Below the pieces are notes generated by a model, which was not told where the DNA came from, ran no database searches, and saw only the letters and a list, made by a program, of their open reading frames with translations. Below, in pieces: positions 1 through 10,423 of a stretch of 46,042 bases of DNA (its first letter is position 1; every line of letters starts with the position of its first letter). The stretch lies in assembly GCA_900660155.1 (NCBI GenBank), contig CABFPE010000004.1, positions 1,921,542 to 1,967,583 of the forward strand, written 5' to 3'. The stretch comes from Hofstenia miamia (taxonomy: Eukaryota; Xenacoelomorpha; Acoela; Hofsteniidae). The position numbers and the translations under genes are program-made.

Positions 1-658
1 ATGAGCAAGCAATAAAAAAAAACTGGGTGAAGAAGCATATAGACAGAAGAGTAGATGTAGGTGATAAGTGTAGGCTATGTAAGAAAGAGGCAGAGACAGT
101 AGATCATCTGACAGCCGGGTGTGAGAAGTTGGTGTAAAATGAGTATAACAAGGTGGGACGAATGGTATATTGGATCTTGAACAGGCAGTGGCATGAGCAC
201 AAGCTCAGGGAGTCATAGAGAATGATAAAGTTAAGATACTGTGGGACTTCAACATCCAGACAAGTAAGATAATAGAAGCACGGAGACCAGACATAGTAGT
301 GGTAGACAAAGAGAAAAGATTAGGAACAGTGATAGTCATAGCAGTACCAAAGGACAGAAATGTAGAAAGCAAGGAGAAAGAGAAGATAGACAAGTACAGA
401 GAGTTGGCAGAGGAAATAGAAAGGCTGTGGAAGTTAAAGAAAGTTGAAGTAGTCCCGGTAGTAGTAGGAGCACTAGGAGCAGTGACTAAGAAGCATAAGA
501 GATACTTGGAGGAGTTGGGAGTACCAAAGTGGGGAGGAGCAGTAGCACAGAAGGCAGCATTGTTAGGAACAGCTAGAGTCCTGAGGAAAGCTCTCAGACT
601 CCCTGGGAACTGGTGAGTTCCCAGAGCTGAGAGGGATACCAGCATGAAGCTGTGAGAA
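1..658 (+). pseudogene. 3' end of an RLE-type non-LTR retrotransposon (LINE) ORF, decayed
   Basis: This is the C-terminal end of a LINE polyprotein. Around 55-115 a frame encodes a CCHC knuckle, C-X2-C-X8-H-X4-C (CRLC ... H ... C), followed by an in-frame TAA near 136. After a frame change, positions 197-616 encode an open stretch with LWDFNIQT, then RPDIVVVD and a KY..L..EI.RLW helix region, ending LPGNW just before a stop. A CCHC knuckle followed by an (R/K)PDI motif is the signature of the restriction-like endonuclease domain of R2/NeSL-type elements, which nicks target DNA for target-primed reverse transcription. Related elements, as I recall them, have an acidic residue in the strand after RPD (I-D-I-A-V-P); here the strand reads VIVIAVP, so a catalytic Asp seems lost. 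Stop, frameshift and missing 5' part make it a dead copy. It is truncated by the window edge. Confidence 0.8.
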
Positions 659-686
659 GTAATAATAATAATAATAATAATAATAT
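659..686 (+). repeat. (TAA)n tail of the LINE
   Basis: About nine TAA units follow the LINE's short 3' UTR. Simple-repeat tails of this kind replace poly(A) in several non-LTR clades, so this is probably the insertion's 3' terminus; flanking sequence then becomes plain AT-rich DNA. Confidence 0.7.
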
Positions 687-1380
687 ACTTTATTTCCAAT
701 AGGGAATCAAATTAAAAAGAAAATAAATATAAAAAATGTATATATATATACATATATATAACAAAAATTTATTTATTTAATAAAAGGACACAAGTGATTT
801 AGTATGACAACTGCTGTAGGGACATAATAAACGATATAAACAGGGCTCGTCAATTTAATAAAAGGAAGTAAATCGATTCAAGAAGGACTCATTTAATTGG
901 TTTTTAACAGCATTAAGCTTTATTAAATAAATCGCTGTGAAGATTGATCTAATCCGCAAGCCTTACCACTCTATGAAAGCAGTTTTTCTTTGTTTTTTCC
1001 CTAATACTAGAAATACCAAATGTGTCAAGATTGCCTCAAATTAAAATTTTGTTTGCTTGCGTAGGCATTCATTAAAAACAACAGCAGTTATATACACCTC
1101 CTCCAAAAATATCGATAACCTATTTGAATTTCCTTTGCTAAAATTTTTTTCATTCTTTTACATAATTTTTAATTGAAATGTTACATTTAAAATGAATCTC
1201 AAGGAGTAATGGTACTTCTAGTGTTAATGGTAGTCTCTGAACAGAAAATTAGTTCATTTAGATTTTGAGAGTATAATGATATGAAAGAAAGATATTTTAG
1301 ATCATATGCTCCATTTAACAATTTGTTAAAAAGAAGAATTCCAAAAACTCAAGATGTAAAGAGATAGGCAGTAAATGTAG
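687..1380. other. AT-rich intergenic DNA
   Basis: No coding frame, RNA gene or repeat is recognisable beyond a short (TA) run near 738-760. Confidence 0.6.
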
Positions 1381-1845
1381 ATTTTTAAGGCGAGTTATGG
1401 AACCGTCAATAGAATTAATCCATTTGGATATTATTGGTAAAAACTTAAATTTATTATCATTAAAATGCATTTCGTTAATCGTAGCCTAGTTGAAGAGGGA
1501 AGACAAATCTAATTGGAGATCAGCAATGGAGATACTAACTAGCTATACATTATCTGCAAATAGAAAAGGTATGGTTTGAAAACAGTGATCAGGAAGCTCG
1601 TTTATGAAGACGACAAATAATAGAGTGCCAAGCACCGAACCCTGTGGTTCATCACTTGTCACTAATTTCCATTGGGATTTGTATTTATTTATCACTACTC
1701 TCTGATATCTATTGTGCAGATACGATGATAGCAGCTGCATTAAATCACTTTCAATGTTAAACTCCTGTAATTTACGTAGAAACAAGTAATGAGGAACTGA
1801 GTCAAAAGCCTTTCTGAAATCAAATACAAGACAGCAGTGGGACTA
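1381..1845 (-). pseudogene. Reverse transcriptase fragment of a jockey/CR1-like LINE, decayed
   Basis: Read on the minus strand, a frame from about 1845 gives VFDFRKAFDSVPHYLFLRKL, followed by a QGSVLG..LF..FINELP stretch and then FADNV at about 1545. These correspond to the DFSKAFD, PQGSVLGP.LF..(Y/F)INDLP and (Y/F)ADD blocks of the RVT_1 palm. The second Asp of the catalytic ADD is Asn here. After a stop, DLQLDL and an MHFN..K stretch down to about 1381 match the usual region after the YADD box. A stop near 1845, an Asn in the active site and a stop after the palm show it is non-functional. The 5' part of the element is missing or unrecognisable, and I cannot assign the clade firmly. Confidence 0.75.
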
Positions 1846-2181
1846 CTGTAGTCGAAATGGGAGAAAATGTAATCAAGGCCTACAGTAATCACGGCCTGAC
1901 GAATTTCCTTACAATTAGGAAAAAAGGATTCCACAAAAATACCTCCCTGCATGCCAGGATTTGATGTAACCAAGTACTTTAAATAACTAAAACAAAGAAT
2001 AAGCCATTTTACACACCCCTATCCTTTTTGAAATGTTTTTATTTTTTGAAAACTGTAAGAACTACATTACAATACAATGAGGCCATTAATAATATACAAA
2101 CAATTTTCTATACATCAAAATATATGACTTGACAACATAAAAACCCAGGAATATAGACCTAGTCAATTTTGATCTAACTCT

Positions 2182-2640
2182 GCTAATTTGATATGCAACA
2201 TTTCTAGACATTAAATTCATGTCTTTATTTGTGGAACACTTTAACTGTTTGGTGAACCTTTTTTTGTTTCGAAGCAAATGGAATGTTTGGGGGTCCACAG
2301 AGCTGGAGTAAATCTTTTATATTCTCTGTATTGCATACTTGTACAAAATTTTACACTAATTTACTGTAAATAGCTAGGCCGTGATTAAAGCAGAAATTTT
2401 GCTAATTTGATATGCAACATTTCTAGACATTAAATTCATGTATTTATTTGTAGAACACTTTAATTGTTTGGCGAACCCTATTTTTGTTTGGAAGCAAATA
2501 GATTGGTTGTAGGTCAACAAAGCTGAAGTATTGCATACTTGGACAAAATTTTACACCAATTTTGCTACTATTAAAGTATTTTTTGCTTCTTTTCTTTTTT
2601 GTACTGCAAATCGCCAGACTGATATTAAAGTAGGCCTTGA
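2182..2640. repeat. Diverged tandem duplication, unit about 220-240 bp
   Basis: Two adjacent units start at 2182 and 2401 with the same opening (GCTAATTTGATATGCAACAT) and share most of their length, including a GTATTGCATACTTG block and a final GATTAAAG-like block. The second unit has a T-rich insertion of about 20 bp. They have diverged by scattered substitutions. No coding frame spans them. Confidence 0.75.
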
Positions 2641-3355
2641 TGTAGTCCATGAAATTTAAGAGTTAATTAATTGTGGATCTTTTTCGTATAAATCCAAATT
2701 ATAAGGGATTGAAGGGTAAAGGATATCAAACAATTATCGTTTAAACAGTAAGGAGATCTTCGGTAGCAAAGCAAAGGACCGATAATTAGATACGATATTT
2801 TTAGATCCAGATTAATGAATTGGAAATATATTGTTATGCTTGCAACATTGAGGATAAATGCTTGCACTAAGAATATGATTTAAAAATCTAGCTACATGTT
2901 GTTGTATTGGTTATGTTTACCTCATATTTGTCTGGGATGTACTGGCACACTAGTTACTATTTACCGTGATGCGTCCTGGCATACTTGTCATCCTGTTGTG
3001 TCTATTGTGTATAATTGTAATCTTTGTCGCTTGTGTATTAATAAAGGGATTTTACTCATTTGTACTGTCAAATCATTACACATGTACTGTTAAGACTGTG
3101 AAAAAATAATCCACTGGTGAGCGTACTTGAATGTATTGCTGTGTTTAAAGTACTTGGAAACATTAATTGTTTTCTTTGAAAACTCTGATTTAAAAAAACT
3201 GAATTCTGTCCATACCTAATGTTCAGGTAAATAAAAGGTTTAAAATCTATGAGATCAATAACAAACTTTAAATGAGTGTTGCTTTGTAGATATACTTTCC
3301 AAGTCAATTAAGGCGTGGCGTACGCAAAGTCAGAGGTTGCATGGCCCAAGGCTGC
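2641..3355. other. Intergenic DNA
   Basis: No supported gene. The short segment 3311-3346 (GGCGTGGCG ... CAAAGTCAGAGGTTGC) resembles pieces near 20950-21010, 25190-25250 and 45110-45150, so it may be a scrap of a dispersed repeat. Confidence 0.5.
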
Positions 3356-3578
3356 TTAACACTAGAACGGCCATTACTCCTTGTGATTCTTTTTCATGCA
3401 GCATTTCAAAATAGAACATTTTGTAAAAATAAGAAAAAAAATTACACCTGCAAATTCAAATGGATTATCAGTTTAATTAGTGGTGCATATACCTGCTGTT
3501 GTTTTTAATGAATGCATACACAAGTAAACAAAATTCTAATTTCGTCAATTTTGACCCACTTGGCCGTTCTAGTGTTAA
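3356..3578. mobile_element. piggyBac-type MITE, 215 bp in TTAA
   Basis: The element runs 3360-3574, flanked on both sides by TTAA (3356-3359, 3575-3578). Its ends are perfect 14-bp terminal inverted repeats, CACTAGAACGGCCA at the left and TGGCCGTTCTAGTG at the right. TTAA target sites with CNCTAGAA-like termini are the hallmark of piggyBac elements. There is no transposase frame, so it is non-autonomous. The perfect TIRs suggest it is not very old. Confidence 0.85.
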
Positions 3579-5156
3579 GGTTAAGGGAAAATTGGAATTC
3601 GGTCAGACTTAATTCTAATATTTCAAAAATATATGAGGAAACGAAAACTTAACTCGAAAATACAATTTGAAATGATAAAAATCATTCTTCTTAAATGTAA
3701 TCAGTCCTGCCTTTTTCGCTGATGCAACATTTATTTCTGTTTGAGAAGTCTGCCTAACCTTGAGCTGATGTAAGTTAATGAAACAATACATTATACAAAT
3801 TATCGAATCAAATTCACAATGTAGTGCTTCTGGCCCTCTATGAATCACAAGAATAAGTCAGTGGCACAAAAAAAAACATCGTGGGCAGTGAAGGGCTTGG
3901 CCCAATTATTCGTATTTTGAAATATACCAGACTTTTTCAAAACAAAGCTATATATATATATATATATATATATTATTTTATATTTATATTTCTATAAAGA
4001 AAGGGGAAAGAATTCTCTATCTTGTGGTGGCTTCAGAATTTAAATATCTTCATTAGTTAATGCCCCCTTCATTAACAGTTTTCGCGTAATACTATATATC
4101 AAACTTTATTTTCTTCATATGAACACTGAATGAAAGACGTATTTATATAATTATTAAGTAAATTAAGTTTTTGGATTTCCCCTTCTGCACATTTATCGTT
4201 TGTACCAATTATTTTTAACATACCAAATTTTAGTGGAGCAAACCGACAAATTGAAAATTTTTTATGGACAAGTATTATAAAAATGGACCTAAAATAGGCC
4301 AAGTTGGCATTAATTTAAATTGCTTCCAAGTCATACTATACAATAATAGTTAATATGTCTAATATTTACAAATATTCGAATTTGAGTAAAATGTAAGACT
4401 AAATTTGTTACACATTTGTTATTGTAGTATGATGAGTGGAAACTAAATGAGTACATTAACCTTCAAAATATAATGTAATTATAATTTTGAAAAAATGTTT
4501 TTAAGTTAATTGAAAATTAGAGATAATTTTTTTAATGCAATAAACATACATAAAACATGACCCAAAGATACAAGTTTTTTAAATATTGAACATTGTAAAT
4601 TACTTATTCTGTCTGTGCTGCCTTTTGATTCCCGCAAATTATTCAGACAGAAAGTACTAATTCTGTAAATGATATTATTCGTGGAAGAAAATATCGTCTG
4701 TTATGTATGTATTCTTTTTGCTATCGCTCTTCATATTTAGGATTTAGTAGTTGATTTGTAATTTTGTACTTACAAATTATTTGATTGAAAGGTTCATAAA
4801 CCCATAATTCTAATATACTGTGGCTTCAGAAAATTTAGGTTTAATTTAAATTTAAATGACAAAACATTGTTTAATAATTTAAACTATCAATTTCTTATAA
4901 CATAATCAAATTACTATTAAAAACCTATTCATCACAAAAATGTATGCTGTAATCATCAAAAATATTTTGACGAAAGTATTCTGTATTATATGCAGTATTG
5001 TTTTTAGTTAATTATTGCAGAATATTAATAATATTACAAATAGACATTGGTTTCCAGAGAACATATAGCTCCGAAAACACGACATCAGAAAAAATTGGCA
5101 ATTCGCACTACAACAGCGATTACACCTTGAGAATTATTAGTAGGAATATAATACAT
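3579..5156. other. AT-rich intergenic DNA
   Basis: Nothing recognisable apart from a (TA)n run at about 3950-3972. The open frames here have no family features and biased AT-rich composition. Confidence 0.6.
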
Positions 5157-5729
5157 CTCCTTCTGTTTTATTCTTTCATATACGATATTTAATAAAAAAA
5201 ATAATGGTTCAACATTACTCACCATATGTGTCCTTCCTAGTCTAAGTAAAGTAGAAGCATAAATATGAAATTTAATATTCTTCCTAAATAGTTTTTAATT
5301 TTTCCAATTAAAGACTTTTGTATAGAAATTAGTTTTATAGTTCTTAAGATTATTGGATTTTGAACATTACATTAATCTCAAATGTAACTGGAAAAATATA
5401 TGTAAGCCTAATCATAACAATCATAAATATTGAAAATGCGTGTGTATCTGGAAAAGAGGTGACAAAGGATTGCTGATCAAACCGCGGTTTGTACTTGTCC
5501 TTCACAGGATAGCTGTAATAACCCAATTAATTTGTTGGATGTTCTAACTGAAAATTTTTTAAAATTTTGAACTCTCGCTAAAACATAATAAGTAAATCTT
5601 TGTACTACTACTATAGGGCAGATTGCGTCGGTGGTGTTGGATAACTAATTTGGATTAAAATTTAAACTACCCCATTATTTTTCAAGATCTGTAATAGTTA
5701 CTTCAAAAACCACATTATAGAGGAGCATT
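5157..5729. repeat. Direct repeat copy 1 (573 bp), ends at a single N
   Basis: This block appears identical to 5803-6375, offset exactly 646 bp, as far as I compared it. It stops at the lone N at 5730. See the paired entry; this looks like an assembly duplication rather than biology. Confidence 0.85.
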
Positions 5730-5791
5730 NACATATTTTGTAGGTCATGTACTAACTCGAAGAATAAATCTAAAAAACATTAATAATCCTN
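5730..5791. repeat. Displaced 60-bp fragment bracketed by two single Ns
   Basis: Between the lone Ns at 5730 and 5791 lies a fragment (5731-5790) that matches 7469-7528 with one visible base difference. A fragment of downstream sequence wedged between placeholder Ns indicates a local gap-filling error. Confidence 0.8.
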
Positions 5792-5802
5792 ATATAAAAC
5801 AC

Positions 5803-6375
5803 CTCCTTCTGTTTTATTCTTTCATATACGATATTTAATAAAAAAAATAATGGTTCAACATTACTCACCATATGTGTCCTTCCTAGTCTAAGTAAAGTAG
5901 AAGCATAAATATGAAATTTAATATTCTTCCTAAATAGTTTTTAATTTTTCCAATTAAAGACTTTTGTATAGAAATTAGTTTTATAGTTCTTAAGATTATT
6001 GGATTTTGAACATTACATTAATCTCAAATGTAACTGGAAAAATATATGTAAGCCTAATCATAACAATCATAAATATTGAAAATGCGTGTGTATCTGGAAA
6101 AGAGGTGACAAAGGATTGCTGATCAAACCGCGGTTTGTACTTGTCCTTCACAGGATAGCTGTAATAACCCAATTAATTTGTTGGATGTTCTAACTGAAAA
6201 TTTTTTAAAATTTTGAACTCTCGCTAAAACATAATAAGTAAATCTTTGTACTACTACTATAGGGCAGATTGCGTCGGTGGTGTTGGATAACTAATTTGGA
6301 TTAAAATTTAAACTACCCCATTATTTTTCAAGATCTGTAATAGTTACTTCAAAAACCACATTATAGAGGAGCATT
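5803..6375. repeat. Direct repeat copy 2 (573 bp)
   Basis: Identical, as far as read, to 5157-5729. Sequence continuity into 6376 and beyond suggests this copy is the one correctly joined to its right flank. Confidence 0.85.
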
Positions 6376-6418
6376 ACCCCACTGACTTTGTGTGCCTCAA
6401 CGGTGCTTTGATGGTCTA

Positions 6419-6425
6419 CATATAA

Positions 6426-6485
<60 letters not shown>

Positions 6486-6486
6486 T
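6419..6486. repeat. (TA)n/(CATA) microsatellite
   Basis: Long alternating TA tract with a few CA interruptions. A shorter TA tract follows at about 6717-6734. Confidence 0.9.
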
Positions 6487-8610
6487 GAAACTTATTTATG
6501 CAATATATTCAATGAATTTCAAAAAATAGTAATGTTCATTAGAAATATTTAATATTTTCAAGAAATTCAAATACTACAATTTATTGCACTACAATGTTCA
6601 CGTATACTCGGAAGCACTATCACTTATAGATGTTTCAAAATTCCAAGATTTCCATATTCCTTCCTATCATAAGACAGATTAAAGTTAAAATAAGTCTTGT
6701 GACATCATGTATTCAATATATATATATATATATATTTCACAATCAATCCTTAAAATGGATAAGTGGACTCTGTGATGCCGACTATATTACTCGCCTTAAT
6801 GCGATTGCCGCCCTTCTTATTCTTATCACCTACAGTATCTGGATGTAACTTACTTTAATAGGCTTTTAAACAATCACTATAATGTTGANCTGCAAATATT
6901 TATCTTTTGTAACTTTAGCAAAATCGAAAAGGAATTGTTTTTGTTTTGGGGGACTTGAAATATTTCCATACATTTGCCAGATAATATAGCAAAGCAAAAT
7001 GTTTTAAAAAATTAAAACAGGCATGAAATTATTTTGAAGCCAAGAAAAATACAAGTATTGAAGGGCAAAAATAGACTATTCTAATTTGTTTTTCATATTG
7101 TTATTATTAAATTTATTAGGAAAAGCTTAGACAAAATATAAATGACATAAATCCATCCATAATATCCAAGTGAAGTTTTTTTAATAGTTTGTAAATCCCT
7201 GTGAAGCAATGAATTCTACAATTTTTTTATGCGAAATGAGCAGGGAATGGAAACGAAAATTGTTCCCCATTATAAAGACTGTTTATTCATGTTGTTTTAC
7301 TTTGTTGCTTATCTTTCGTTATGGAATATTATGCAGCAGAAGTACAGATAAACAATCTTTGTAGTTATGAGACAAAGTAATATCTTCACTCAAACATGAA
7401 ATACATAAAATTCATCAAATCATATAGGTATTGATTTCGAAAAAACTTAACATTAACTTTGATCTACTACATACTTTGTAGGTCATGTACTAACTCGAAG
7501 AATAAATCTAAAAAACATTAATAATCCTGATTCTGTTGTGTATTCGCTTACACAAATTAACTTATGAAGATCATCTGTTATTATTGGATGAAGAAATGAT
7601 TCAGTGATCCTCTTTTGTCTTCAGAAAACAAAGCCTACTTATTGATATGGGTTACTACTTGCAACAAGTTTTTGATATGCGGTTTTAATCCTATTATCGC
7701 CAATGCGATTTTCTATATTTGCACTAGTCTTTACACATTGCACTACGTTACCAAATTTCCTATTTTCAATACTGCACGAGTTTTGTTGTTTTGAATTTTC
7801 TTAATTTTATCATTAGTTGCTAAAAGATTATATTCTTATGAGATGTGTGGCACAACATGAAACTACTAATGAACATTGGCCAAAATTGGTAGGGTTATTC
7901 TCATATCCTGAGGTGTAAACTACATGTAGTTTTGATATATGTCTGTTGATTGCCTTAGTCACACCCACTCATTTGCACCTCTGTTTTGCCCAAAGTGCTG
8001 TCTATATATATATATACTTTTGCACCACATAAAATCAAGGGTAGAATTTATATTCAGATAAAACATTTGGTGTCCAATCTAATTAACTACGGCTAAGAAG
8101 TAAATAACATTTTCAGAAAAATATATAACCTAAAAAGTTTGTAAATTCATCGACGTCCTTGAAGTTTATATCACTCAAAAGAAATTAAAAAGTTTTTGCA
8201 CATCGTGTCAAACAGTATTGAGTATGTTATCAAAAAAGGTAGTTTATTACATACATGTATTACTGAGGAGACATAAAAAGATTATATTTCTAGTTGCTTA
8301 TTACTTTTACAAAACGTATTACTCTCAACTTTACTTATTACTTTTCATTATTACTTATGCATTTCTAGTTAAACGTAGACAATTATTAAAGTTTATACAA
8401 ATATCAATGTTGGCTGTTGAATATACTCAACAATATTTCTGTCTATGTTTATTCTGTTTATGACAGTTTAATGAACCTTGCAAAAATAATTAAGTTTATA
8501 GTATAGTAAAGTACCAGCCTACGAATAATTATTCTTAATAGTAACGCTCTACTGGTTAATGTTTTGTTATTCTTGTGTACTAATATTACTCGTTACTAAA
8601 AATTATTACA
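6487..8610. other. AT-rich intergenic DNA
   Basis: No gene supported. A lone N sits at 6889. The segment 7469-7528 is the source or twin of the displaced fragment at 5731-5790. A short (TA)n occurs at about 7999-8014. Confidence 0.6.
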
Positions 8611-8889
8611 CAGGCCCGTGGCTTGCATTTGAAATTTATGAGGGCCATGGCTCTGTTAAGTTCAAAAAATTAATCATAGTTTTACTCATATGAAATGGTT
8701 TCACACTTTTCATTGAATTTTTAAATAGAATGGCATTAGTATTTTATATATTTCAACTAAAATATATTCACTCTAACTTAGTTACAGAATATTAGAATTA
8801 ATACTATGGAGTTTTGTATCCAGAATGCCAAGAGGAAGGGGCCCAGTGGCCCCACAGGGTCCCCTGGCCCTCCCCTAGTCACGGCACTG
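8611..8889. mobile_element. Possible hAT-like non-autonomous transposon relic
   Basis: The segment begins CAGGCCCGTGGCTTG and ends CTAGTCACGGCACTG; the reverse complement of the end matches the start at about 11 of 15 positions, with hAT-like CAG/CTG termini. It has an unusually GC-rich patch near 8832-8875. The 8-bp flanks do not match, so no target duplication supports the call. Confidence 0.35.
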
Positions 8890-10306
8890 TTGGCAAGCCG
8901 TTACACATAATTCGGGATACAAATCTTCGATCAATTTCTATTTTAAACTGTTTCATTTAACTGAATAAATTTTTAAAGTTTATGATTTTTCAACTCAAGC
9001 TTCATTCAAAGCCTGTGGCAATGATTGCATGCAAATTGCAATAGAACAAAATTATAATGAGACCACTAATCCCTTACAATTTCCTCAAAATATACTTTTA
9101 ATGCTTTTAATTCTAAAGTGAATTCGTTTCAAATAGAAAAAAAGCTGAGGCGTTTGACTCAATATAATGCCAACCTTTTGCGATTTGAAATATCGAGGCA
9201 CATTTCATTGCATTTATATAATATAAATGCCTTATTTTCATTTTTAGGTATAACATTTTCACATAAATTTAGTCTTGTTAATTGAATCTACGATTCAATA
9301 GCTCATACTAAGCTCATACAAATTCCAATCAATAATTGATAAAAACTAGGCACACCTCCGTTAAAGTAAGTCAGATAGAATTTATTACATATTCTTAAGT
9401 ATTAAAACAATACACCATAGGATATACACGTTAATGGAATTAGTCTCAGAGTCTAATTAGGTCACACAGAGTCACTATATGGCCCGAGGCTAATGCATTA
9501 GACCGTAAATATATAATATATATGCAATATGTTACTATGTGTGTTTTGGAATTGCATTATCAATTTTGAATTCATGCTAACTACAAATGATCACTAAAAA
9601 TACTTAAAAAATTCCGCAAACCTACTTCCTGATTTCTATGTAATATATAAATATATAGTTATTAAACCTAGAATTTCTGTTATTCGTTGAGAATAAGTTC
9701 TCTTCACTACAAGGTTTATATAAATCGAAAAATATATTTATAGAAGTAGAATATGATAATATTATCAGCAGGGCCTATATGAATCGTAAAACATAGGATC
9801 TGGTTTATAGCATATGAATTTTTACCAAAATTTTCTTTGTGTTTTGGGTCGAAGCCATTAATATCCGTAATTCCAGTGCTAAACCAGTTTTTGTCTAATG
9901 AAAAGGTTCTCTATTTCCCGAGACAATTTATCAAATATTTTACTTATTTTCGGTAGTTTTTGGGAATACTTGTCATTGCGGTTTAAAATCTCTCTACTTG
10001 ACAAGAGTCGGAATTGCACTGCCACTAGTTAATAATTTGTGAGAAATACCAAAAACAATTGTTATAACAGTGTTTGTAACTTAAATATCCAGTGTCCAAC
10101 AACCTTACCGGTCTAAACTGATAATAATGAGCATAAATTTTTAACAACACTAATCTGACACATTTAAATAGCTCCATCATCTACGGCGTCATTTTCGATT
10201 CTGTCGCAATAACTTAAAAACACTTTCCATTGCTAGGCGATCACCTGTTCCACGCTCGTTTTCCTAACTGATTGGAATTAACATTTCACAATCAAATTGG
10301 ACGTCA
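8890..10306. other. AT-rich intergenic DNA
   Basis: No coding frame or repeat recognised. The last 150 bases contain the presumed promoter of the downstream secreted-peptide gene, but I see no TATA box there. Confidence 0.5.
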
Positions 10307-10423
10307 ATGAAGCTAATTGGTGTTTACTTGCTAATTGCCATCATTTTGTGGATTGATTATGCCAGTGGTTCCAACTCAACAAAAAAATGCAAACGCAGAG
10401 CTGACAATTGTTCCCCAGACAAG
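10307..10423 (+). CDS. Exon 1 of a small secreted Cys-rich peptide gene (signal peptide plus first two Cys)
   Basis: An ATG at 10307 opens a 39-codon frame that ends at a textbook splice donor, AAG|GTAAGA, at 10423/10424. The encoded peptide starts MKLIGVYLL and continues with a hydrophobic core through about residue 16, then D-Y-A-S-G, a good signal-peptidase-like context. After it come a basic stretch and two cysteines spaced C-X6-C. C-X6-C is the opening of many inhibitor-cystine-knot peptides and is the spacing used in every module of the 18101 gene. The exon ends in phase 0. The best downstream partner is 13252-13287. The base at -3 of the ATG is T, a weak context, and no TATA is visible. 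It could be a secreted toxin-like or regulatory knottin, or a decayed gene; the family call is inference. Confidence 0.55.

Noticed and set aside
8218..8463. 81-codon hydrophobic frame
   Set aside because: Composition is what AT-rich DNA gives by chance; no domain, homology or splice context.
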